From contig NZ_JAQBOC010000080.1 of NCBI RefSeq assembly GCF_028288225.1, forward strand, positions 124,001 through 188,000: DNA of 64,000 nucleotides, given 5' to 3'. The notes under the pieces are model-generated. The model searched no databases, was not told the origin of the DNA, and saw nothing but the letters and a program-made list of their open reading frames with translations. Both the position numbers and the translations under genes were made by a program. Shown piece by piece: positions 54,644 to 62,450 of this stretch (position 1 is its first letter; each line of letters begins with the position of its first letter). Origin of the DNA: Mucilaginibacter sp. GTDB taxonomy: Bacteria; Bacteroidota; Bacteroidia; Sphingobacteriales; Sphingobacteriaceae.

Positions 54644-57016
54644 ATGAAAAGAAAGAATTTGCTTCTGATAGTTGGGTTTATCTGTTGTTATGTTACAGTA
54701 AGCGCCCAAAACTATGCAAAAACGGCGCTGGGTATTAAAACCCGGGTGAACAATATTGATATTGAAATCCAGTTTTTTACCCCAAAAATTGTAAGGATAA
54801 TAAAATCACCGTCGGGAATAAATGATGACAAACATAGTTTATCCGTTATTCAACAAGCCCAAAAACAGCAATTAGATATTCATACCAATGAACCCTATAT
54901 TACCATCAGCAGCAATGCTATCCAGGTAAAGCTTAGTAAGCTAAACGGACAGCTTACTTTTAACGATATTAAGGGTTCTACGCTTTTAAATGAGAAACGG
55001 GATGGAATCAGGTTTACCCCCTTTAAAGATTCTACAGAAAATACATTTACAGTTAGCCAGGTTTTTCAATTACAACAGGCGGAAGCAGTGTATGGCTTAG
55101 GGCAACACCAGGCGGGTAAAATGAACCAGCGTAACCAAAAAGTCACATTAAAGCAGGAAAATATGGAGATTGGGATCCCTTTTATGCATTCGTCAAAAGG
55201 ATATGGTGTGTTTTGGGATAATTATTCAACCACCGTTTTTGATGACAATGCAGCCGGAACTTCGTTTTCATCACAAGTGGGTAACTGCGCCGATTATTAT
55301 TTTATATATGGTGGCAATGCCGACGGGGTAGTTGCCGGCTATCGCTATTTAACCGGGCAGGCCCCTATGTTTCCGCGCTGGGTATTTGGTTACTGGCAAA
55401 GCCGTGAGCGTTACAAAAGTCAGCAGGAAGTGGTAGGCGTAATTAAAAAATACCGTGAGCTTAAAGTGCCCATTGATGGCATAGTGCAGGATTGGCAATA
55501 TTGGGGTGTTGAGGAATCAAAGTGGAACTCTACCGAGTTTGGCAATCCTAACTATCCAGATCCTAAAGCCATGATAGATAGCGTACATCAGCTGAACGCA
55601 CATATTATTATATCGGTATGGCCTGACTTCGGTAATCAAACCAAAATATGGGCTGACATGAAAAATAACGGGTTTTTATATACGGATTTTCTAAGCTATC
55701 CTACTACGCCCACAGTGCAGGTTTACGATCCTTTTAACCCAAAGGCCCGCGACCTGTACTGGAGCTATATGAATAAAAATATTTTCTCAATAGGAATGGA
55801 CGGCTGGTGGCTTGATTCTACAGAACCTGATCATTCACAAGCTAAGGGGCACGATGATGATAATACACCCACCTGGTTGGGAACCTTCAGAAAGGTGCGT
55901 AACGCTTTCCCTTTGGCAACAACCGGGGGAGTATATCAGCACCAGCGCGAAACAAGCGCGGATAAACGCGTATTTATACTGACACGCTCTGCCTTTGCCG
56001 GGCAACAGCGGAACGCGACGACTGTTTGGTCGGGCGATATTGTTTCCGACTGGAGTGTTTTGCGCAAACAAATATCAGGCGGCCTTAACCTTTCATTATC
56101 CGGGATCCCTTACTGGAACACTGATATAGGAGGCTTTTGGGGTGGCCGGCTTTACCATAAAGGGATTGACGCTCCCTTCCAGGAACTGTATGTGCGCTGG
56201 TTGCAATTTGGCACCTTTTGCCCTATAATGCGCTCGCACGGAACAGATCTACCGAGAGAGATCTATCAATTTGGTAGAAAGGGATCCTGGGCTTATGATG
56301 CTATAGAAAAGTATATCAACCTGCGGTATCGCTTATTACCTTATAATTATTCAAACGCATGGGACATTACAGCAAATGGCTCCACCATGATGCGCGCGTT
56401 AGTAATGGATTTCGGGGAAGATCAAAAAGTGTTGGACATCAATAACGAATACATGTTTGGCAAAGCCTTTTTGGTTTGCCCTGTAACCGATTCTATGTAC
56501 ACAAATAAGGTTAATAGTCAGGCCAATTTCAATAACATTAAATCACAAAAAGTATACCTTCCTGCGGGGCATACCTGGTTCGACTTTTGGACAGGTAATA
56601 AAATAAAAGGCGGACAGTTTATTAAAAAGGAAAGCCCTGTTGATATTATGCCATTGTATGTAAAGGCAGGCTCTATTATCCCGATGGGGCCTTTCCAGCA
56701 ATACACCAGCGAAAAGGATCTGAAAAATATTGAATTGAGAATATATCCGGGCGCTAATGGAACATTTACGCTGTATGAGGACGAAAACGATAATTATCAC
56801 TACGAAAAAGGTATTTATTCGACCATCAAATTTATATGGAACGATAAAGCGAAAACACTCACCATTGATTCCCGCAAGGGAAACTATCCTGGCATGTTAA
56901 ACAACAGAACGTTTAACCTGATTCTGGTTAATTTAAATCATGGTGTTGGCGCTGGAATAGCAAAAACTGACAAGATAATCATGTATAGTGGATTGAAAAG
57001 GGCGGTTCGGTTTTAA
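54644..57016 (+). CDS. GH31 family alpha-glycosidase (alpha-xylosidase/alpha-glucosidase type)
   Basis: This 790-residue exported enzyme (signal peptide VSAQ, about 21) carries the GH31 N-terminal beta-sandwich and a catalytic barrel. The nucleophile D391 lies in 'WWLDSTEPD' and the acid/base D465 in 'VWSGDI'. C-terminal beta domains follow, with 'YVKAGSIIPMG' and 'LYEDENDNY'. 'VQDWQYWG' near residue 281 resembles alpha-xylosidase members. It should release alpha-linked xylose or glucose at the cell surface or in the periplasm. It ends the + arm; a bidirectional terminator follows. Confidence 0.92.
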   Translation: MKRKNLLLIVGFICCYVTVSAQNYAKTALGIKTRVNNIDIEIQFFTPKIVRIIKSPSGINDDKHSLSVIQQAQKQQLDIHTNEPYITISSNAIQVKLSKLNGQLTFNDIKGSTLLNEKRDGIRFTPFKDSTENTFTVSQVFQLQQAEAVYGLGQHQAGKMNQRNQKVTLKQENMEIGIPFMHSSKGYGVFWDNYSTTVFDDNAAGTSFSSQVGNCADYYFIYGGNADGVVAGYRYLTGQAPMFPRWVFGYWQSRERYKSQQEVVGVIKKYRELKVPIDGIVQDWQYWGVEESKWNSTEFGNPNYPDPKAMIDSVHQLNAHIIISVWPDFGNQTKIWADMKNNGFLYTDFLSYPTTPTVQVYDPFNPKARDLYWSYMNKNIFSIGMDGWWLDSTEPDHSQAKGHDDDNTPTWLGTFRKVRNAFPLATTGGVYQHQRETSADKRVFILTRSAFAGQQRNATTVWSGDIVSDWSVLRKQISGGLNLSLSGIPYWNTDIGGFWGGRLYHKGIDAPFQELYVRWLQFGTFCPIMRSHGTDLPREIYQFGRKGSWAYDAIEKYINLRYRLLPYNYSNAWDITANGSTMMRALVMDFGEDQKVLDINNEYMFGKAFLVCPVTDSMYTNKVNSQANFNNIKSQKVYLPAGHTWFDFWTGNKIKGGQFIKKESPVDIMPLYVKAGSIIPMGPFQQYTSEKDLKNIELRIYPGANGTFTLYEDENDNYHYEKGIYSTIKFIWNDKAKTLTIDSRKGNYPGMLNNRTFNLILVNLNHGVGAGIAKTDKIIMYSGLKRAVRF

Positions 57017-57045
57017 TGAATTAATGCAGTTAGAAATGTAACATA

Positions 57046-57079
57046 AAAAGCGGGCTGATCTTTTGATCAGCCCGCTTTT
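57046..57079. terminator. Bidirectional terminator between the two PUL arms
   Basis: A 15-nt arm (57046-57060) is perfectly complementary to 57065-57079 with a TTTT loop. A flanks the 5' side and T the 3' side, so it can end both the GH31 transcript and the convergent GH71/99-like lipoprotein transcript. Confidence 0.92.
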
Positions 57080-57114
57080 ATAATAATGCATAATAGTTTG
57101 TTTTAAAACTCTCT

Positions 57115-58383
57115 TTATGGCATTGGCTTGGTTGGCCTTGTTGCAGTAAGCGGAATCACTCCCTTGAACATTTTAGCACCATCCCCGGTTAATCTTAAAT
57201 AATAATCTGCGGAGCAGGCTGTACCATCATCATCAAGCGACCTGAAACCTGAGCCAGCAGGTACAAATGCCTGGGTTTCCGCGGTTTTGGCTATCTGATT
57301 GCCTTCGTTATACTCATCAAACATAGAGATATAAAGACCCTGAGCTCCTGCTCTTGTCATATTATAAAATTGCCTCCACATAAAGTCGCCATGCGCACGC
57401 TGGCGCCCCTGTAAATCGCCGGGCAAAACGCAGGGCTGGTAATCGATACCATTACCGATGCAATATGCCTCATCTGCTTTATTTACGTTTGCAAAAAAGC
57501 CATCAGACTCATTTGCATTACCAATTCTGCCAACCATCCACGGTGAGATCATATCCAGGGCTTTATAAGCGTTTTTAAAATCGGGACGGGAATCACTGTT
57601 CTGATCGCGCCAGTGTGTGGGCACGCCGCCAATTACATAACAGCCTTTGCTTTGAAACCATTTGATCACATCAATGCAGGCTGCTACGGTAAAATTGTGG
57701 TTGTCGTCACTAAATCCAAAGCCCCAGATACATACCACAGGCTTTCCATTTTGTTTAGCATAGGCAGCTGAAGAAGTATATTGTGACATTTTACTGGTCC
57801 AGTCGGTTTTAAGCTCCGTTTGCATATTTGTCCAGCCGCTTACATCATACATAATATAAAACTTCACGCCGTTTGCCTCTGCAGCAGTTTTTACTTTGGC
57901 TGCCATGGCATCGCGCACAGGGCCTTCAATGCCGCTTGGGTTAAACCGCTGTAAGGCAGCGCCGTCAATGCCATATTGTTTCATCCATTTAAATTGTATA
58001 TCAACAGTTTGATCGGTAAAGGAAGAAAATACATTAGCAGGCTGGCCATTATTTAAATTGGCATATTTTGTTGGGAAGGTGCTGGTATAATCGCGCACAT
58101 CCGGCCATGATTGAATAGCTGTATTGGTTGGAGAAGGTTGCTGCTCCCACGTTTGGGTCCAATGCCAATACCTGTCAATCGGCGAACCATCGCCAATTGC
58201 TGCAAACCATCCCTGATAGCCAACTACCACCTTACCCACCACATCGCCCACAGGCGAGGGGGTATGGTCAATTACGGTATCCTTTGGGGGAGGTGGCACC
58301 GGGTTATTGGTCTTCTTTGAACAACCAATTATCACGGGTAACAGCGCTATAAGTAACAACGCATTCATCTTTCTTATTCTCAT
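57115..58383 (-). CDS. GH71/99-like lipoprotein
   Basis: A 422-residue paralogue of the 53351 protein, here a lipoprotein: the lipobox 'VIIG-C' places the acylated Cys at 21, followed by a Pro-rich linker. The barrel repeats the family order 'VVVGYQGWF', 'QFKWMKQYGIDGAALQRF', 'IMYDVSGW', 'GKPVVCIWGFGF', and 'MFDEYNEGNQI' near the end. It is the last gene of the - arm, so it should be on the cell surface with the SusD system, while the 421-residue paralogue is soluble. Confidence 0.85.
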   Translation of the reverse strand: MRIRKMNALLLIALLPVIIGCSKKTNNPVPPPPKDTVIDHTPSPVGDVVGKVVVGYQGWFAAIGDGSPIDRYWHWTQTWEQQPSPTNTAIQSWPDVRDYTSTFPTKYANLNNGQPANVFSSFTDQTVDIQFKWMKQYGIDGAALQRFNPSGIEGPVRDAMAAKVKTAAEANGVKFYIMYDVSGWTNMQTELKTDWTSKMSQYTSSAAYAKQNGKPVVCIWGFGFSDDNHNFTVAACIDVIKWFQSKGCYVIGGVPTHWRDQNSDSRPDFKNAYKALDMISPWMVGRIGNANESDGFFANVNKADEAYCIGNGIDYQPCVLPGDLQGRQRAHGDFMWRQFYNMTRAGAQGLYISMFDEYNEGNQIAKTAETQAFVPAGSGFRSLDDDGTACSADYYLRLTGDGAKMFKGVIPLTATRPTKPMP

Positions 58384-58433
58384 GTTGTTTAGTGTTGGAG
58401 TGCTTTGGTTAATATGTATTTATATAGATGCCT

Positions 58434-59438
58434 TTACTTTTTTTCTCCGCTTAGATCTGTCTGGATAATTTTCCTGATAGCGCCATCGGCATTGTAGTAA
58501 AGTTTATTTGCGCAGATTGATCTGAGCCAATCGTTATGAGAAAGCGAGCTGTTATGGTAAAATGCATACCATTGCCCCTTAAATTCAACAATTGAACCGT
58601 GGTTGGTAAAGCTGTCTGTTGGATCAATGTACACGCCCCGGTATGTCCAGGGGCCAAGTGGGTTTTTGCTTGTAGCATATTTCATACGGTTATGCTTACC
58701 TGCTTCATTAAAATTATCTGCATATGAAAGGTAATAAACCCCATCTTTTTTATGTACCCAGGTTGCCTCGTGAAAATCATTAAGCCCCTGCATGGTTTGC
58801 ATTTGGCCGTCAATTTCCATCATATTATCCTTAAGCTTGCCACCTTTGCAAATATTGCCCCCGCCATAATAAAAGTACGCCTGCCCGTCATCGTCAACAA
58901 ACACACACGGATCTATTAATGATTCAAGCCCTTTGATATATCCCTGAGATTTAAAGCCACTTGCCGGACTCTTGCTGGTTGCCACACCTATTTTCCAGGT
59001 ATTGCCCCAGTCTGTTCCGCTTGGGTGCGGGAAGTAGAAATAATAGGTGCCGTTTTTATAGGCACAATCCGGCGCCCACATAAAGCCACCTTCCGGCCTT
59101 CCCCATGAAACATCGCTGGCACGCAGTATTTCACCCTCATCTTTCCAGGTCACCATATCACCGGTTGAATAAACATGATATTGGTCCATAAGGTCGCAGC
59201 CGCGGGGCGGGTCAATGTCATGGGATGGATACACATACAAACGCCCATCGGCCCATACATGCGCCGATGGATCTGCTGTATAGATCTGCGTAACAAAGGG
59301 ATTTTTAAGCCCATCGCCCTTAGCATCCTCAATAACCGGCGCAGGGGCATTATTGCCGGCATTGCCTTTTTTTGAGCAACCGGCTATTGTTATAATCAAT
59401 GCGGTTAAAAGGGTGATATAAACTATTGGCTTGTTCAT
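58434..59438 (-). CDS. GH43 family glycosidase, lipoprotein
   Basis: The 334-residue lipoprotein (lipobox 'TIAG-C', Cys21) has a five-bladed propeller of the GH43 type. Its three catalytic acids are visible: D56 in 'TADPSAHVW' (base), D176 in 'LIDPCVF' (pKa modulator) and E224 in 'FHEATWV' (acid). GH43 enzymes remove alpha-L-arabinofuranose or beta-D-xylose from arabinan and xylan. It lies 32 nt after a second GH43 gene of very similar sequence and 50 nt before the GH71/99-like gene. Confidence 0.9.
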   Translation of the reverse strand: MNKPIVYITLLTALIITIAGCSKKGNAGNNAPAPVIEDAKGDGLKNPFVTQIYTADPSAHVWADGRLYVYPSHDIDPPRGCDLMDQYHVYSTGDMVTWKDEGEILRASDVSWGRPEGGFMWAPDCAYKNGTYYFYFPHPSGTDWGNTWKIGVATSKSPASGFKSQGYIKGLESLIDPCVFVDDDGQAYFYYGGGNICKGGKLKDNMMEIDGQMQTMQGLNDFHEATWVHKKDGVYYLSYADNFNEAGKHNRMKYATSKNPLGPWTYRGVYIDPTDSFTNHGSIVEFKGQWYAFYHNSSLSHNDWLRSICANKLYYNADGAIRKIIQTDLSGEKK

Positions 59439-59470
59439 AAGCAGGTATTTGTAATTAGTTTGCCGCCGGT

Positions 59471-60487
59471 TTAATTGCTTTTTATAAAACCGGTTGGTAC
59501 AACCTTTTTAATGGTGCCATCGGCATTATAGTAAAGTTTATCAACACAGATAGACCTTAGCCAATCCTGGTTAGACAGCGCGCTGTTATGATAAAATGCA
59601 TACCATTGTCCTTTGAACTGTACTATTGAACCATGGTTGGTATAACTGTCGGTAGGGTCCATGTAGATACCTTTTGAAGTCCACGGGCCTAAAGGGTTGG
59701 TACTGGTGGCATAACGCATTTGATTGTGCTCGCCGTTAACATCGTGGTTGTCTGAATACGACAGGTAATAAATGCCGTTTCTTTTATGCACCCAGCTTGC
59801 TTCGTGAAAATCCTCCAGGCCCTCCATCTTCTGCATTTCACCATCAATCGCCACCATATTATCTTTTAGCTTGCCGCCTTTGCAGGTACCGCCGCCGCCA
59901 TAATAAAAGTATGCCTGCCCGTCATCGTCAACAAATACACACGGATCTATCATTGATTCCAACCCTTTGATATATCCTTGTGATTTAAAGTCGCTTGCAG
60001 GGTTTTTGCTGGTAGCAACGCCTATCTTCCAGGTGCTGTTCCATTCGGTTCCGCTTGGGTGCGGGAAGTAGAAATAATAGGTGCCATTTTTATAGGCACA
60101 ATCTGGCGCCCACATAAAGCCACCTTCAGGGCGCCCCCATTCAAGCTGACTGGCACGTAATATTTCGCCATGATCTTTCCAGTGAACCATGTCATCAGTG
60201 GAGTAAACGTGGTATTGGTCCATCAGATCACAGCCGCGTGGCGGAGAAACATCATGTGATGGATATACATACAGACGGCCATCTTTCCAAACATGCGCAG
60301 ATGGATCAGCTGTATAAATATCTCTTACAAAGGGATTTCCAACCGGGTTATTGGCTGCCGGTTTGTCCTGGGCAAAACACGAAACTGCAGATAAAATACC
60401 TAAACTTATAACTAATGTCGCCGGCAGGGATGTCAGCTTACTTTTACTAGCCGGTATTTTTAACAAATTATGTATGTTCATTATCAT
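59471..60487 (-). CDS. GH43 family glycosidase, exported
   Basis: A close paralogue of the 334-residue GH43 with the same catalytic layout (D in 'TADPSAHVW', D in 'IDPCVF', E in 'FHEASWV'). A longer frame begins with a TTG at 60505, but that codon lies inside the terminator hairpin of the preceding gene, so the ATG at 60487 (or 60481) is preferred, giving about 338 residues. The N terminus has a late hydrophobic segment ending 'SCFAQ', so it is probably cleaved as a soluble periplasmic form rather than acylated. Confidence 0.85.
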   Translation of the reverse strand: MIMNIHNLLKIPASKSKLTSLPATLVISLGILSAVSCFAQDKPAANNPVGNPFVRDIYTADPSAHVWKDGRLYVYPSHDVSPPRGCDLMDQYHVYSTDDMVHWKDHGEILRASQLEWGRPEGGFMWAPDCAYKNGTYYFYFPHPSGTEWNSTWKIGVATSKNPASDFKSQGYIKGLESMIDPCVFVDDDGQAYFYYGGGGTCKGGKLKDNMVAIDGEMQKMEGLEDFHEASWVHKRNGIYYLSYSDNHDVNGEHNQMRYATSTNPLGPWTSKGIYMDPTDSYTNHGSIVQFKGQWYAFYHNSALSNQDWLRSICVDKLYYNADGTIKKVVPTGFIKSN

Positions 60488-60498
60488 GTTATTCTTTA

Positions 60499-60532
60499 AA
60501 AGCAACGGAGAGAAATTTCTCTCCGTTGCTTT
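60499..60532 (-). terminator. Terminator after the two-repeat lipoprotein gene
   Basis: 34 bases form a perfect palindrome (17 + 17, arms AAAGCAACGGAGAGAAA and its complement) with the loop formed by the central AAATTT. On the - strand it is followed by TTTT and lies 29 nt after the stop at 60561. It probably reduces, but need not block, transcription into the GH43 genes. Confidence 0.8.
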
Positions 60533-60560
60533 AGTTTAAATTGATAGGATTAAGGAATTA

Positions 60561-61706
60561 TTATTTTGATATGAACTGCAGGTTATCTATACCCGTAACC
60601 AGATCAGCATGATCCTTTCCTGTAGTGAAAAAGAAGATGCGGAAGTGGTTAATTGCCGTATAATCAGCACCGCCATCACCTGTTTTGATGGATTTATCAA
60701 AATCGAGCGTTATCAGATTCCATCCGTTTTTCAGGGAGGGTATAAGTGGGGCTACATCCCAGGCAGATTCGTATGCATCTGATTTTCCGGAGCTGGTGAT
60801 TTCAATAGACCCGTCATTTTTAAGAAGTGAAACATCCGAAACATACCACCAGAATTGGAACCTGCCGGTAGTTTCAGTAAAGGATGTATTAACCGGGGTA
60901 GCCACATCTTTTATATACTGCATAAAATCGCCGCCATTTGCAATGGTATTTTTGATATAACCTGTGCCTTCTTTTTGGCCAGTTGTTGTAATATTTACAT
61001 CGCCTACAGTTTGCCAGCCGTCTTTTGAGTCGCAAGCGTCAAACACAACCGCTGGTGGCGCCGGCGCAGCCCTGAATACAAAGTTGTCCACTCCGGTTAC
61101 CAAATCGGCATGATCTTTTGTTTTTGTAAAGAAAAATATACGAAAGTGATTTATTGCTGAATAATCAGCTCCTCCATCTCCTGTTTTTATGGCCTTACTA
61201 AAATTAAGCGAGATCTCGTTCCAGCCGTTTTTTAAGGTTGGTATTAACGGCGCTACATCCCAGGCCGATTCATAGGCATCTGATTTTCCTGAACTTGTGA
61301 TCTCAATCGAGCCATCAGCTTTTAGGAGGGATACATCCGATACATACCACCAGAATTTAAACTGTCCATTAGTTTCATTAAGTTTGGTATCAAGCGGTGT
61401 TGGTAAATCCTTAATGAACTGCATGAAATCGCCGCCGCCTGGAATGGTGTTTTTAATGTATCCGGCGCCCTCTTTTTGCCCCGTTGTAGTAATATTCACA
61501 TCACCAACAGTTTGCCAGCCGTCTTTGACATCGGCGTTGTCAAATACCACAAGGGTAGGGTCAACGGGCGGGGTCGTTGTCGTATCAATTGGTGGCGGTT
61601 TCAGGCTTGAGGTGTCTCTCGACTTATATTGTACCTTTTTACAGCCAATGACTGTAAATGCTATTATGAAGATGGAACATACCATCGCTGTTTTAATGAA
61701 TTTCAT
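60561..61706 (-). CDS. Surface lipoprotein with two near-identical beta domains
   Basis: The 381-residue lipoprotein has its acylated Cys at 22 in 'TVIG-C', followed by a Pro/Thr-rich linker. Two tandem ~160-residue repeats follow (about 53-211 and 220-379), both with 'KDGWQTVGDVNITTTGQKEG', 'WWYVSDVSLLK', 'SSGKSDAYESAWDVAPLIP' and 'NHFRIFFFT'. The pattern and Trp content suggest carbohydrate-binding jelly rolls, as in SusE/SusF-like or SGBP proteins, but no family is certain. It lies between the DUF3823 gene and the GH43 genes, fitting a glycan-capture role on the cell surface. Confidence 0.75.
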   Translation of the reverse strand: MKFIKTAMVCSIFIIAFTVIGCKKVQYKSRDTSSLKPPPIDTTTTPPVDPTLVVFDNADVKDGWQTVGDVNITTTGQKEGAGYIKNTIPGGGDFMQFIKDLPTPLDTKLNETNGQFKFWWYVSDVSLLKADGSIEITSSGKSDAYESAWDVAPLIPTLKNGWNEISLNFSKAIKTGDGGADYSAINHFRIFFFTKTKDHADLVTGVDNFVFRAAPAPPAVVFDACDSKDGWQTVGDVNITTTGQKEGTGYIKNTIANGGDFMQYIKDVATPVNTSFTETTGRFQFWWYVSDVSLLKNDGSIEITSSGKSDAYESAWDVAPLIPSLKNGWNLITLDFDKSIKTGDGGADYTAINHFRIFFFTTGKDHADLVTGIDNLQFISK

Positions 61707-61727
61707 TTCCTTTTGTTTTAGGTTAAA

Positions 61728-62432
61728 TTATTTAGGAACATCTACCTGTACTATTTCCGAAAAATTGGAACTATTGAAGCTATCGCTTAAACGTACCCCA
61801 ACACGTACAAAAAATGTACGGCCCGGGATAAGATTAGGAACCGTCAGGGTCATGGATTTATCAGCAGCACTCAGATCAATAAAGTCTTTATTGATAGTTA
61901 CAGCATTTACATCCGAGAAGTCTCTTATAGATGCTCCTGTACCTACAAGCCTGGTTGTGTTAACATAAGGTTGTGCGTCCTTAATAGTTGGCAAACCCGC
62001 GGCAATAGGCGCATCAATGTCAAACTTCAGGGTTAGCGTTGTACCGGTTAAGGTCGAGGTGAAGTTTTTGATCACGATATAAGGCGTAACGGTAAAGTCA
62101 TGTTTACTGCCGTTATCAATTTTCACGGTTAACGTATCATAAACCGGCCAAAAAGCACCTCCGGTAGGTATCACCTTATAATTTCCTTTAAACAGCTTGG
62201 TATCCTCAAATGTACCATCAAATTTACTTGGGATGGTTTGTGGAGTGGTCCAGCCAATTTGCTGAAGCTTGATCTGGGTACTACCTGATGATGTAAGTAA
62301 ATTACCGCCTGCAGAGGAAATTATATTTCCCTGGAATGAGGCGTTTGGGCCACCGTAATTATCTGTTTTTGTACACGCAGAACTTGCCAGTATAGCTATG
62401 CCCACAAAAATTCTGCTAATTAGTTTTTTCAT
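61728..62432 (-). CDS. DUF3823 domain lipoprotein (PUL-associated)
   Basis: The 234-residue lipoprotein (Cys20 in 'LASSAC') matches DUF3823: 'DNYGGPNASFQGNIIS' at the start, 'IKLQQIGW' and 'NYKVIPTGGAFWPV' in the N-terminal beta domain, and an Ig-like C-terminal half ('LIPGRTFFVRVGVR'). These proteins sit beside SusC/SusD and are thought to be surface glycan-binding proteins. It is 18 nt after the SusD gene and 21 nt before the two-repeat lipoprotein gene. Confidence 0.88.
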   Translation of the reverse strand: MKKLISRIFVGIAILASSACTKTDNYGGPNASFQGNIISSAGGNLLTSSGSTQIKLQQIGWTTPQTIPSKFDGTFEDTKLFKGNYKVIPTGGAFWPVYDTLTVKIDNGSKHDFTVTPYIVIKNFTSTLTGTTLTLKFDIDAPIAAGLPTIKDAQPYVNTTRLVGTGASIRDFSDVNAVTINKDFIDLSAADKSMTLTVPNLIPGRTFFVRVGVRLSDSFNSSNFSEIVQVDVPK

Positions 62433-62450
62433 ATCTTAAATTTTAAATTC

